From positions 8,620,501 through 8,684,500 of the forward strand of contig OX485808.1 in assembly GCA_950295325.1 (NCBI GenBank): a stretch of 64,000 nt of DNA, read 5' to 3'. Positions 28,501 to 41,517 of this stretch are shown in pieces; within the stretch, counting starts at the first letter, position 1, and the number at the start of each line of letters is the position of its first letter. Source of the DNA: Polytrichum commune. Taxonomy: Eukaryota; Streptophyta; Polytrichopsida; Polytrichales; Polytrichaceae. A program made the translations under genes and the position numbers. Below the pieces are notes generated by a model that had not been told where the DNA came from, made no database searches, and saw nothing but the letters and a program-made list of their open reading frames with translations.

Positions 28501-31500
28501 ATAAATCATATTTTGAGCACACAGTCCAATCTCTTTTTAAACAAGTGTCTTTTTGGTATCCGGGTTTGGAGCCAAACTTAACCACATACCACTCAAATAT
28601 AGGAACTGAATAAAGGGTTGTCTACCTTAAATGGGAGTTTCTTCCGGGAGTCCCTTATGACATACAGCATCAATGGTTCTCTTTATGTATTGCCGCCATT
28701 GGTTGTTTTGCATAGACTATCAATAGTTTTTATTTCTTTCCAGCTGTGGAGTATGGTCGGGAGTCAGAGGTGGTGTTTGAATCTGAGTGAAGAGCAACCT
28801 ATTTTGGGTGGGAGGTCGAGAGCCAATTTTGGGACCTTCTTGGCATGCCAAAATGAGTTTGACCCTCAATGAACCAATATAGAATGTTGTTCTTCATTCC
28901 ACCTCCACACTACTACCTCCGAGCATACACCAACCGCTTGCCAAGCATGGAAGGTGTTGTATGCAATACAACAAGCTCCCGACCAAAATCCATGTTGAGT
29001 TAGAGGATGACTCGACTGCTACCACAAATGTGGATTCTGCTTGCATTCCCTACTACTCAGATTGCAGAGGTTTTTAGTGGTAAAATGCACGCAGTGGCAG
29101 AAATCTCAGGAAAAAGGATTTTTAAGGCAGATTTCCGTCCGTGTAGACAAATTATTAACAGCAATTACAACAGTTGCTTCAAGAGTCAATTTTGATTTGG
29201 TTTCTGAGGAGATGTGCACCTGGAACTCAAATTTGAGCCTGACCTCTTGAAACTACTCCCCAGTTGAATCTGTTTCTTCTGCCAATCACAACAACAACAA
29301 CCACAGCAATTTTTTAACACTCATGTTATTTGCCCTTCAAAAGTTCACTTGTGGAAAAGCTTGTACAGTAGTTTGTGGACTATGAAATTTTAGGTCTGGA
29401 CAAGTCAAACCGAAAAAATATTTCAGCACTGCGCGCTTGCTAATATCCTTTTGGATTAATTTTTGTCCGACTCACATTTGACTTGACTCTTTTTAAACAC
29501 TACCAATAAGAATACTAACTGAAAGTATAGAATTTCTGGTAACTCAAGCAATTGCTGTATCAAGTTTAAGTCTCAAGATTTCATGTAGTGTTACAAAATT
29601 TGATAAGTGGTTAGTAACAACATAAGCTCCTTGGGGGTCACTTACATCACAAAACTTCCAGAGGCAAAACTATCATGTAGATTCAATAAAATGTTGAAAA
29701 ATTACCTTAAATACATGAATAAATGTCGTAATAACAACATGACTTTCTTATTCTCTACCAGTAGCTGCATAAAAAATGCATAAATTGACAGATAATTACA
29801 TTATACACCACTAGGTATAGTTTGAACGTGATAATCAGATATTATAACATCCTTTGGAAATTTGTGGTGTAGTAGGATGGTATAAGATGTGGATGTTGAA
29901 GACATACTTTTGCTTGTTGAGCTTCCCAATCCCGTTGCATTTGCTCAGCTTTTTCAGATTGAGAAGTAGCCCATGCAAACTGGAAAAATGTTGGGTCCGA
30001 GTACTTTTTCAGACACGTCCCATGCCCGCCTGGTTCAAATCTGGAACAGAAAAGAAAATGAAAATGAAGACTTGAATGCATTACAACACAAGAAACAAAG
30101 AGAAGTTGGATGACGAGAATCCACAGAAAAAAGGTGACAAACGACCAAACGAGTTCGGGAATTTTTAGATAAATCTCTTCTTACCTGTCAAGAAGATGGA
30201 GATGAGGTGGTTCGTGACAATCTTCATAAAAATTCCGTACAAAGCGTGGGGTTTTTCCTTGCAAACAAGCATTTTGGTCAACTGGCAGAGACGCTCGCCA
30301 TCGTGACCCTGCCAGAACATACATTTTTATAAATGTTTGCAAAGCCAAGGTAGAAAGAACTACACACTGCAAATTAATAGTGTGTCAGATTTAGTGAACT
30401 TGATTTATTAAATGTCAAGATGGGGCATTATTGCAAGTGAGATTGCAACCACACTTCTTGGGGTGGTTATCTTTGAAACTGATGAAAAACCATTCGCATA
30501 AATAAATAACAGCAATTAGGTCATTGTACATTGAACCGACTTCAGAAGTCCAGTCAAAGGTAAAGAGTAGCTCAAATCTTGGTTTATGCCATCAGTAAAA
30601 ATTCTGATGCTCAGTCAAAGCCATTGGGATAATTTGATTCCTTACAAGCTTGGGCAAGAATTTCAACTACCGTGCTTACAGTCACAACACACTTTCCATG
30701 AATAGGGGAAATGATTTTCTACAGGAGTGTTTGAGGTAGTTGTAATGAACTCAGGAGCAAGAACTTGCATTTGGAATTTGTCGCTTGGAGTTTAGGTTCC
30801 AAAGTCGCAGTTTTTCTTTTGGTTCCTTCATCAGATTCCTCTTTTTCACCCTTAAGGGTCCAGGAAGCCTACTACAGGCCTCGAGACGTCATATGGAGGT
30901 CCTTAAGGTTACTCATCACTATATTTATCATAGAAATGTTAAAAGTAACCTTACGTAAACTGAACTCATTTCCCAATTACATTCTTCTGATCGGAGCATA
31001 CATATATGTAAAAGGCAATAATGGAAGATTTGGGCTCATTCGAATGACTTAGACTCGAATACATACCACATATGTATTTAACACTGTTGTAAACATACGA
31101 CCATATTTTCCTCCTTGAAATAGGTTGTGTTCCATGTAGTTTCAGTCTCATACACCAAGTAATCTTTGATTCATACCAACAATTGCATAAGCCAAAGGAC
31201 GTATAAAGGAGCCATTAAGGCTTAAATTTCTTGCAATTTTTAATAACAAAAATGGGAACATTGTCACGTACGAGCAGTATATGCGAACCGGAACTGACAA
31301 GCTTCAGAGCGCAAAGCTTTTTCAATAGATGGCAGGTCAGCTTCCAGTCGAGTTACCCGAGCCTCCAAGTTCTTGCTCCTTGACATGATTGCTCTCACAT
31401 CATCATGTAGACCAAGAAAGATTTCAGCCCCAAACCTGCAGAAACACGATACTCTTAAGAAAGAAAGAAAAATAAATAAATAATTTTTTTGGCAAAAAAC

Positions 31501-32512
31501 TGGAAGATGTCAAGGGATACAAGTTTCAATGACACGAAATGTCAAACTCAAAACCGTCAAACTTTGTTCCAAAATGGAACAGAAATGCACGTTATCATAC
31601 GACACCCAGAAGTCCTTTGATACAGTACCATTTATATTCCACTCTTTGCAAACTATCCTGGGTTAACGCGGCATCACTTCCTTGCACAAGAGAAATACTG
31701 TAGGCAATAGATGGAAAGAAAATAGAGAGAATTGCAAAAAAATAAAATAAAAATCGACCTACTTCCTCAAAACAAACAATTAAGAGGTTAACATGTACAA
31801 ATTAGAATTTTCCTCTAACTCAACATGACTTTTGGTCGGAGGTTGATTGATTTGCATGCAAATACTTCCATGCTTGGTAAATTTTCGGTGCATGCTTGGA
31901 GGTAGTAGTGTGGAGATTTGAACCAAGTCTCACATTCTATACTGTTCATTGAAGGTCAAACTCATTTTGGCATACCAAGAGGTCCTAAAATGACTCTGGC
32001 TCTCAATGAACCAACCAAAATAGGTTGCTCTTCATTTAAATTCCAGCGCGACCTCCGACGAGAGTGCACTATCACAAATATAGAAAGAAATAAATTATTG
32101 AGTTTATATGCAAAACAACCAATGGGAAATCGTAGGGGGGACGAACTCCCGACAAAAAGTTACTCACATTGTGTTGAAGGAATTGGATGTTCCAGGTTAG
32201 ACCTAAATTGTGACACCAGATTGACACCAGACTGCAAGCTGATTCTTTCACCCAAAAAAACAAACAATGAATGGCGACAGGTATGATGGAAGATGAATGT
32301 GAGAACACATAAATAAGTTCCAAGAGAATCAAAAATACTTGGAACTGTAAAACATACTCAGCAAGGTCACCGAGTTGTCGAATAATGCCCACAAGGCCAG
32401 CCATAGCCACCCCTTCCAAAAGTCGTTTGGAGTCATCTTCATTTTCAATGTGATAAAGCTCGGATGTGGCCAAGCTATGCTCACATCGAACTTCATACCG
32501 CACTAAAGGCAT
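25600..32512 (-). CDS. SCAR: SCAR/WAVE-type protein (SCAR homology domain)
   Basis: Plant SCAR proteins pair with ABIL subunits in the WAVE complex that switches on Arp2/3 actin nucleation at the cell cortex. Exons 1-4 (32512-32358, 31435-31272, 30308-30185, 30040-29908) join in frame into 192 codons. They read as a full SCAR homology domain: MPLVRYEVR at the start, [40 protein letters not shown], then the [21 protein letters not shown] and KKYSDPTFF blocks. A large exon (28045 or 28049 to 26621, about 475 codons) follows; it is acidic and Ser/Pro/Glu-rich ([10 protein letters not shown], many PPP and SSP), as in plant SCAR middle regions. A 75-bp last exon (25674-25600) with a good acceptor and matching phase adds 24 residues and TGA, giving about 691 aa. 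The basic segment after the domain and the C-terminal WH2/VCA were not found. Exons 1-4 are certain; an exon could be missing inside intron 4, and the last exon is inference. Confidence 0.8.
25714..26005 (-). mobile_element. MITE-like family A copy in SCAR last intron
   Basis: Starts GTAGATGGGTCTTAAATGGT and continues as the reverse complement of the family A consensus, with TCTCATGCTCATGAAATGGC and TGAGCAAGCGGTTCAATCTC. The right end is truncated near 26005. Confidence 0.65.
26386..26530 (-). mobile_element. Family A partial copy in SCAR last intron
   Basis: Only the terminal third is present: CCAGTCCAATCTCTTTTGAG, then ACCACACACCAATCAAATAT and GATTAAGAAAAGTAACCAAT, up to TACCTTTAA. Confidence 0.6.
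28137..28629 (-). mobile_element. Family A copy with internal 65-bp triplication, SCAR intron 4
   Basis: The termini CTAAGGTAGACGGGACTTAA and GTCTACCTTAA are intact. Inside, a 65-bp segment beginning TATGTTACTC is present three times at 28281, 28346 and 28411 with almost no differences, so the expansion is recent. This makes the copy about 130 bp longer than its relatives. Confidence 0.75.
28686..29010 (-). repeat. Family C repeat, left inverted copy (SCAR intron 4)
   Basis: Reverse complement of 31800-32140 over about 320 bp. Shared landmarks: CATTGGTTGTTTTGCAT, GAAGAGCAACCTATTTTGG, GCCAAAATGAGTTTGACC, CACACTACTACCTCC and CATGTTGAGTTAGAGGA. Confidence 0.75.
29011..29907 (-). other. Rest of SCAR intron 4
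   Basis: AT-rich. I searched the minus strand for an exon encoding the basic segment that usually follows the SCAR homology domain and saw none with convincing splice sites, but a short exon could be missed by eye. Confidence 0.4.
31800..32140 (+). repeat. Family C repeat, right inverted copy (SCAR intron 1)
   Basis: Inverted partner of 28686-29010. The pair encloses SCAR exons 2-4, so a transcript across the locus could form a long stem. Confidence 0.75.
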
Positions 32513-34290
32513 GGCTTCATTTACCTTCTCCTACTCCCTGAACCTGCACACAACAGAGGTTTGATTAAAAATAAAAACGAATGTGGTGCAAATCATTTTT
32601 CTTGTCATGCCACACATCTTGACCCTCATCTCATGTCAGACTCATATTTCTGACCAACACCGGATGCGCTTGCTGACTTCAACTTCGGACATATAGATGT
32701 ATTTTAGGGGATTTTTGTTCAAGTTGTAAAGATTCCAAGAGAGATATCATAGTGTGCCACATCGGTAGGGTTGATACCAAAATCCTCATTTAAAAACCTT
32801 CAATCAGATTTGTTTGCGCTATCATATCAAAACCAGGTCTGCCATAGCCAAAAACTAAATAGTCCCACCAATCCAATGGCATCAAGGAGGTGGAAATAAC
32901 AGTTGTAGGAGAAAGGTTATCATCCTCACACTTTAATGACAAAAATGAAATGCCCACAAACCCCTCTTTTTTGACTGCAGGTGCTTTTCAGGGTATAATA
33001 ACACACAAGCTGCTCCATGAACCACAAACACTGGCAGATTCTCAGGTTTGTGTTTGTGACATAATTTTCACTGGATTGTTTAGAAGGCGGACCTCAAAAA
33101 ATGTGCTTTTGAAGAGTCCAAAATTTTCTAGCGTGGCTTATTTGTCATCAGTTGAAGATGAAGAAGAAGAAGATGGCCATGCCTGCTCTAGAAACAGGAT
33201 GTTTCTTATTTTAAAAAAGGCTGAACTCTACCTTGATAAGAAACAAGCATTTGGGAGAAGGACCTTGAAGCAATGAAGGAAAAAGAAAACTCCAGCCAGT
33301 TCTTCCGAAACTGTTGAGACCGATTATCCTCAGGCTCACCCATGTCGGTGGCAATAATAATAATCATAATCATAATAATAATAAGAAGAAGCAGAAGCAG
33401 AAGAAGAAGAATTCACTATTCCCTCAACAGTCGACAAAATTCCTTTGAGCGAGTTCTCCTAAGTATTCCTCAACCGAACAAATAGTTGCAAACCCACAAA
33501 AAAGTGCAAAAGAAAGCCCTCTCACACTCAAAGAAGCTCATTCATCATCAAAAGGCTCCCACCGAAAATCGCATTGCGAAGTTAAGCTCTTCTTCTACTT
33601 GTAAGCACACCAAAACCTTCCCACCAAGTCGTCCTCGTCCTGAGGATTCCAAATCACCAAAATGAATGCCAAAAGTTGATAACAAGCTCAATCACCTCAT
33701 GCGCATGCTTGCGGAAGCAGCCAAACGGCATTCCAGGTACTAAAAGTGGGATCTTTGATCATCAAATACCCACCAAAGCTCTCGACTCCAAAAAGCTTCA
33801 AAGTCGAGAGACCATCAGCTTCAGCTAAAACCCAACACCTTCTTCTGCTTCTCCTTCCGGGTGCCAGAACACCTGCTTGCCAATGCTTACTAAAATACTC
33901 ATTCCCAAACTCACTTGTAATAACTTAGTAGCAGAAAGCCTCATAAACCCTCAACAACTACTAAGTTGTCGACATAAGCCACAACATCGAATAAAGAAAA
34001 AGCAACAGCCGGGACCAATCATCATCATCCTCCTCCCGAATCTGTTCCTGAGGGATAGGCATAAAACACGCAAGCTCTTCTTCAGATGCTAATTAACCAT
34101 CCCATATATTCCTCCCACATGAACAAGACTCAACAATATTATTAGCACCTAATATTAATAACCCTGCTGCAAGTTGACACCATTGCTGAATCCTGATGAT
34201 GATCCGAAGTAAGTTGTGAGGCAGCTCTAAACCCTGAGTATAGTCCCAGTTACTCCAACGACGATCGCCCTTCCCTCCCTCTCCCAGCTA
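32513..34290 (-). other. SCAR 5' region
   Basis: Upstream of the SCAR start codon. A likely 5' UTR acceptor is at about 32546 (TGTTGTGTGCAG on the minus strand), 35 bases before the ATG, so the 5' UTR is probably split. A trinucleotide-rich stretch (AAT, AAG, CAG units) lies at 33353-33413. The plus-strand ORF 32890-33276 has no recognisable similarity. Confidence 0.45.
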
Positions 34291-34325
34291 TGGGAGTGGA
34301 GTGGAGTGAGTCCCTCTTTGAAGTT

Positions 34326-34328
<3 letters not shown>

Positions 34329-34372
<44 letters not shown>
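34329..34372. repeat. (GA)n microsatellite
   Basis: About 22 uninterrupted AG dinucleotides. On the SCAR-sense strand this is a CT run, common in plant core promoters and 5' leaders. Confidence 0.9.
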
Positions 34373-34375
<3 letters not shown>

Positions 34376-34941
34376 GCTGAGCCTGGAGTTGTTTCTTGCA
34401 ATGGCGATTGTTGCATTTGTGATGCTGGTTGCATTGTGTTACAACATGGAGGTGAAGATCGGTGTGACGAAGAAGGTGCGTGGGGCTTGGGTTCTAAGTT
34501 ATGTTATAATGGTGGGAGGGAGCTGCCTGGGGTAGGAATTATGGCAACATCCACATCCGCGGATCAAGTACTTACAGTAAGTGTAAGTAGTGTACATAGT
34601 GTGGAGTACCAATTCTTTCTGGGCTTCCGCTTCCTGTAAGTTAAGTTCTGTGCTGGGCTGTGCTGTGCTGCCAGTGATGAGTCATTGCGTGGCAGGCAGG
34701 CAGGGTGTCGCTACTTATTATTACTTACATACCTTACCCATAAGCTTAAGGCCTGCTGATGATGCAATACTACGAGTCCAAGTTCTTTTGATCATTTCTC
34801 TTCTTCTCAAACGACAACTTAGGAGGCAAGGTAGGAGTAGGGCCCAGGTGTGTGTGCAAGTTAAGCATCTATGTAGCAGCAACCGACACCCACAAAGTGA
34901 ATCCTCCTTCGCAATGAAACAGGGAGAGCCAATGAAGGGGG

Positions 34942-35400
34942 CGAACTGGCTGCTAGTTACAGATGAACCGGTAGAGTTTAAGAAAATAACTGGTTGGAGT
35001 TCAAGACTTCAGGAAAATTACCCATCATTCTAGAGGAACCTGGAGAATATACCTCACATCGATAAAGAAAAACTGTAACTGTAAACTTAAGACGTCAACA
35101 TGTAACTGGTTGGACTTGGAAACATTAGGATTTTGACTTTTTATGCCCAAAATCCTCCCCGAACACTGGGGAGAAACTGACCGCTACTTGCAGATGAACC
35201 GTTTGAGTTCGAAACATAACCGGTTGACAGTCAAGGCTTCAGGAAAATTACCCATCGATTTAGAGGAACCTGTGGAATATACCTCCAATTAATGAAGAAA
35301 ACCCCGAAAGATCACGACATGTAGTTGGTAGGAAAACTTGGAGCGGTAAAATCTTGACTGATTATTCCCAAAAGTTTCCCCGGGCACTGCCCATTCAGAC
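34942..35400 (-). repeat. Two CCGGTT-rich family E copies, inverted
   Basis: Copies at about 34942-35165 and 35170-35400 in tandem, both reverse complements of the copies at 22.2-22.7 kb. They contain CAGATGAACCG, AGACTTCAGGAAAATTACCC, TAGAGGAACCTG, and CAACATGTAACTGG or its variant. Confidence 0.65.
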
Positions 35401-35589
35401 ATGAGAAGCTCATTAGCATCAGTTTCTTGACATTTTTACTACCCAGCCTTGCCAGCAGCCAAACAACACCCTACACACACCAAAACCCTGCCATTTGTTG
35501 TTGTTGTCGACAATTTTTTACATGTCAAGTCATTGGTTGTCAAACTTATTCTGAGTTTCATCAGGATTACAAATAATGAGCAATGGATC

Positions 35590-37150
35590 TGGGTGGATCT
35601 AGAGTTGACCAACATTGATGTATAAAAAAGCACACACGACAAGCCCTTTTTGTGGCATCACAATGATCATACATTTTGGTCACACTCATCACATTTATTC
35701 ACGTCTCCAACATACTTGTTCACCGTGTCATTTATTCAATCGTATATGAGTAGCCTCATTCTATATGAAACCAATCTACCCCAGTGCATGGCAAGCTCAT
35801 TGGTGGTTTTGTGCAGGTGGTACTCGAGATTCGGTCTGCGAATCCAAAGTCACTGATGCGATGCCTACACACACAACACAACAAAACAAAACAAAACAAA
35901 GCCCTATCATTTGCCACTTTTCTCTATTTGTCGGTTGTCAAAATAGAGAGCTTCACTAGGTCTACAATAATGTGCGCTCCCCCACCCCCACCATGAACAA
36001 TGGTGAATGTGGAGATGACCATCCTGAATTTAGAAAAAGCACACACACAAAAGCGCGCCCTTTGGTGTCGCAATGAGAGTCACATTGATCACATCTACTA
36101 CTTGTTCACCATGCCATTATCCATTTGTCTATGAGTACTCTCTCTCTCTCTCTTTATGTATGAGACCAATGTGCCCCAGTGCAAGCTCATTGGTCGTTTT
36201 CTACAAGTGGCACTCGAGATCGAAATTGAAGACTCAAATTTATTGTTGCGATTCCAACAAACCCAATGCATCAAATCCGAACCAAACAAAACCCAATCAT
36301 TTGTCGCTTTTGTGCATCTCCATGGATCATTGTCAAAATTATTAGTGAGTGAGAGAGAGACGTACGTAAACAAGGGATGCTACACCTTGATCATAGTCAT
36401 GAGCTCTTATGTGAACTTGAATTGGGTTTACGGAGCAGGGAAGTTTCATGAATACAACTATGTTGTCCCCTGCAAAGAGCAATGGTGAATATGGAGTTGA
36501 CCATCTCCGATCGAGGAAAATAACAAGTTCTTTGTGTCATTATGAGAATCGTATTGGCCATTTGGTCACGTTTATTCACGCCTACTTATCCACCATATCA
36601 TTATTCAACTATATATGAGCAAGTAGCATTTTCTATATAAAACTAGTCTTTCCCGATGCAAGCTCATTAGTTGTTTTGTACAAGTGGCACTTCATCTTTA
36701 CTCTGAAAATCCAACCATGTAAGTCTACTAATGCAATGTATAAAAAACAAAGAAAACAAAAACATATGATTCAATTTGCCCAAAATATTGAATCTCAAGA
36801 ATACAATTTAGTGGCCCTCAACAATGGCGAATATGGAGTTCATGACCATCTCAAATTCAATGAAACACACCCAAAACTCCTTCATGGCAAAATGGTCATA
36901 TGGGCCACATTGGTCACATTTATTCACTTGTTCACCATAGCATTTTTCAAATGGTATAATTACCCTACATTGTGTCAAAAGTGTCAAATTGATGACATCG
37001 GTCATTTCTTTACATCTACTTGTTCCATAACATTATTCCATTGTCTATAAGCACCCTCTTCTAGGGGGGGGGGGGGGGGGGAACTATACATGTGCAAGCT
37101 TGGTGAATTTTTTTGCACGGGCAGCACTCAAAATCTGTTTGAAAAACCAA
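35590..37150. repeat. Degenerate tandem repeat, about 400-450 bp unit, four copies
   Basis: A module with GCAAGCTCATTGGTGGTTTT then GTGGCACTCGAGAT-like sequence recurs near 35789, 36182, 36658 and 37094. Each is preceded by GGTCACATTTATTCA..ACTTGTTCACCAT..CATTATTCAA. Copies differ considerably and no frame is kept open. A run of 18 G lies at 37064-37081. Confidence 0.6.
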
Positions 37151-40100
37151 AAATTAACTTGAAAATAAATAGTGGGTTTGGGGAATCCCAAGGGGAATTG
37201 TGCCCCACATATTCTTGGGCCCACAAAAATGTTTCCAAGTTATATGATGGCTTCCATTACTTGACCCCTCTTAACCTTTAAAGGCCAAGAGTGTCAATGT
37301 ATGACCTATTACAAAATTTCTATGAGCCTCACTGAATCTTTAAATAGTCTATTTTTGGGTTGAATACTTTACTTTCTACATTATCTTATGTCGAGGAGAA
37401 AAGTAAAACATACTTATATGTGACATTCATGATCAAAATACCAAGCATTTGTTTGCATTCAAGGACACTCAAGTTGTGTATTTCTTAAGGGGTCGATTCT
37501 TCACACCGCCCACGAACTAACATGAGTGCAAGAAGGGGTATTCTTTGAGGTATTAGCGTACATAGGGTACATAAGGGAGAGGTATCATTTGTCTCCACTA
37601 TGTACATTTGAAAAGGCTACTAATCTTTTTTAAGGTAAGGGTAGATGTACAAAAAGGGGGGACCTAAGGTTTAGAGAGAAAATTGACAATAGATGTGTTA
37701 GTTTCATCCACTTCATGTTTTCATTCATTGTTGTCATACAGTCATAGTCCCCAATGACTTGGTTGTTTGTTCTTGTTAGGGTTTGCATTTGGATCCTAGG
37801 TTTTTATAAACTAGAGGCTCTTGGAGCTCATATGGGCCTCCTTTAGATTTGCTCTACAAATTGTGGCTAAGTTGTGTGCTCTTGTCTTTGTTTGTTTCAT
37901 ACGACCATTGAGTTACATGCTATGAATGAAAGAAACGTTTAATGACTTTCTCATTGGAAAGTGAAAGTGGAATCTATATGTGATAAAGGCCTATTTGATT
38001 CATAATTTATAATGTGTATATGTAGTGAAAGCATTTTATCACATCAACTTGAAAAGCTTAGTATAAATATATGAGTCCATTTTCTAGCATGGACTCATTA
38101 GTACGTGTGGAGTCAAAATTTTGGATTTTCTGCTCCAATGAGACAAAAATGTAAAAATAGATTAAAAGAAACTAGACATTTACTTAACATGTGCCAAAAT
38201 TTAGGCCATAGCCTAGGAGATAGAGAAAGGAAGATTTTGAAAGACTAAGATTTGATAGGAAGGGTTGTAGCTTTAAGAGACATACAAGTGAGATGGAAGA
38301 AAAGAGTAGGTGTGTGTGTGTGTGTGTGTGTTTCCTTCTTAAGAGAAATCCATAGGCAATTTTCTTTAACTTTGGCCAAGAGGGCTTACAATGTAGTAAG
38401 GATCAAGGATTGATCCTCATTTAAATCAATTTACCCTAGTTGAGAGGACTAGTGGACATGTTCATTTGTAATAAGGAGTGATTGTTTAGGCAATCATCTG
38501 CATAAAGGACTTTGTATTGGTTAATAACACTACATGAAAGTAAAGTGATGTTGATTAATCTTAATGGTTGAGATTATGGTTTGTGTGATAGTCAGTAAAA
38601 GTTTGTGAGTGGTAGTCTTGAGATAGGAAATTCATTGCTAATCATATCTATGTTATCATGCAAATTGTTTGTGATTCGTTGGAACTTACTCAGTCAATGG
38701 TATTTGATTTGATTTGATTTGAGAGATTCGATTTGAGTAAGAATAATCTATTAAGTTGTTAGGGTGAGACTATTGCCTCCTAGGTAATGTGAGTGATTCA
38801 CATAACCCAAGTATTGTATGCTACCTTGGAAAACTCTATAATTGAGTAATTTGGATAAAAATTAAACGGTGAAAGATTTACTTTGTTGGAGAGAAATTTT
38901 AGTCAATAGTCTTTGTTAAGATGAAATTATTATAAGGATAGAGATGTGATGCATGCAATTGATAAACTACTAAGAACTACCAAAGTTGTCAAAGATAGAT
39001 TATTTCCTACTAAATCAAGTAAGGGAAATTCTTGCTAGCAAATTGATTGTCAAATGAAAGAGATCATGTAATTGAAGAGAACCCATGGAGGACTAAAATG
39101 AGCTAGGGAGGATAACTCACAACTAATTGTTTCAGAAGTATACAGAATTAATTACAAGATGTAAGATTGCCTCAAGTATCTAACTTTGAATGATCTCACA
39201 AGATTGTGTGAATGATGAGATTAATCCAAGTCCCTCATTAATATCCTAAAAGAGAAGCATTCAATGCTTAGGGACGAGAACTTGAGAAAGACTATTGTCT
39301 CAATGTGCTAATACATTTTCAAGAGAACTAATTTCCATTATTTGTCATTGTAGTATAATTGTTGAATATGAGTATTTGTTGCATATGGAACCCTTATAGA
39401 TAGGAATGAAAATAGTCTTTGGAAGGCAAAGAGGTACCCTGGAGAGACTACAAACTATGGAAGGTTATTGAGAAGTCTAAGAGGCGGAGAGGACAGTACC
39501 AAAGTAAGTCATGAAACTAATTAAGTGAATTTGATATGTAGTTTCGAAGTTAATGTAATCCCCTAGGCCATAGTTTGGAGATCTAATAAGTGAGAGGAAA
39601 TAAAAAATGAATAATAACATTGTTAATTAAATAAAAAGTTAATCAAAGAAGACTGAAAATTCTATAAGATTGACTACACTAGCATTTCAAGATAGACTAA
39701 AAGGATTCAATTAACATGAGACTATTGATTGCATCAAAGTGCCCTTGGTTTTGGTAAAGAGACTTGAATGAGATACTTTATGCAAGACTATTGTTGACGG
39801 TTGTGCCTATGCTTGAGCATTGTACTTGATTCAATTACAATGAACTCACTACCATACTATTGTCCGGGAAAATAGTGTGAGGTCGAGTGACTGTCACCAA
39901 AATGCATGTATTGTGACCAAACAATTTCAAAGTCTTTGTCTCAAGTTGAATGAAGTGTGACTCTAACACCCAAAATAACATGACATACCCCCTCTACTTT
40001 TCCTAATAAAACTTATTTAAGACACCTAGATGATACAAGGATTGCCTGGTTTCATTATCATAAGTGTTTCCCTAGTTTATGTCTTATCCAAATTCCTAAC

Positions 40101-40857
40101 TATAGTACATGTACATATGGTTTTCTCTATATTAAACTTCTTCATGGTTACCCACGCACGTCATTAGGTTCCATGAAGTTGAGTCCCCCTCTCGCAGATG
40201 TATTTGAACACAAATCTTTATTAACTTCAAGGTATTCAAGTGACTTTCAAATGGCATTGAAAGAATAAGTGGGTCTTAGCTAGGGTACTTTTTGACACAA
40301 AATTATCTAAACATAAAAGTACGTAGATCAAAATGCATGCATTTGTGAATGGATCGGCATAAGTTGACAACTTGGGGGGTTAACAATATCCCATATACAT
40401 ATAGAGATAAGACTTATGTAGATGTGTCACATCCTCGGGGAAGATGATTAGATATAGACTAATAAAAACAAGTAAAATCTTCCCTTCCTCCCATCCTTCA
40501 GGCTCCATTTTTCTTCCTCCTTCCTTGTAATTCTCTCCTCTTCTCTTCCATCCACTACATTCTTTTAGGTTGTCTCTCATCTTCATGTACATCGTGCTCA
40601 AGTAGGCTCTAGTATGGTTCAAAATCAAGACTATATGTTTCACCAAAAGAAGATTTAGACATTCAACTACTAAGTAACACATCAAATTACAACGATGACT
40701 AAGTTACCTTGATTGTCCGATGCATCATGTGTCCTTCAATTAAGTTATAATGGTTACGCAAACAACTCTACGTACTTTAGGCAAACACCAAAGTAGCGTT
40801 GGCAACAGACACCCTCAAAGTCCTCCTATGGACTTATCCCATGCAGAACAATAAAAA
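37151..40857. other. Gene-free AT-rich DNA
   Basis: No supported gene and no match to the other repeat families. A (GT)n run lies at 38310-38331. Longer ORFs are absent between 37.3 and 40.3 kb. Confidence 0.5.
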
Positions 40858-41223
40858 CCACACTAAACATGATATTTTGTGTCACTATGCTAACTTTTCA
40901 GATGACACTTCTCATGAATAAGTGAAAAAACATGGCCATAGATGATGGATGAGTTCATCCATTGGCCAAAACCCTACCCTTCTCTTGTCAGCAACTTATG
41001 ATGAAATATTGTCATAGATGATTGAAATCTGGATGAAAAATCACTTGGTAAGTGACAGTAATTGCAACATTGTAAATATATAACCCCCCGAACCATTTAC
41101 AAGGAATGACAAGTAATGTTGGGTTAAGATCTAGTGTTGTGACACTATACCGCAGTTTGCAACTAGTATTGAGAAAGACAATGAGAATTGGTGACACTAA
41201 ATAAACTATCATATTTAATGTAC
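40858..41223. mobile_element. MITE-like family B copy, long form
   Basis: CACTAAACATGATATTTTGT then GTCAC at the left and GTGACACTAAAT..ATATTTAATGTACC at the right are inverted. The interior is longer than in other copies. Confidence 0.5.
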
Positions 41224-41517
41224 CTGCTCATTCTTTTACTCCATATTGAGAATGTTAATTCTCTAGTTACCGAGTTTCATGAATACAATAATCCCCCACC
41301 ATAGTGGGTATACCACATCCAAACCATCTTTTCACAGAGCCCCATCCTACAGTCTACGAAACTGCTCGGCAATCAAAAAACTGATGGATGAAAAATCAAT
41401 GTTTGCAAGATGAAGGGGTCGATTGTTCATCCCATTATATGAGAGCATTTGTGTGGGATTTTGAAGGTTCTCAAAGGGTTTTCAAAGTTCCTAATGGAGT
41501 TCCCCCGGAGGTTCCCA

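Noticed and set aside
32890..33276. Plus-strand ORF of 128 codons
   Set aside because: Lies in the SCAR 5' region with a GAA-rich simple-sequence core and no known similarity.
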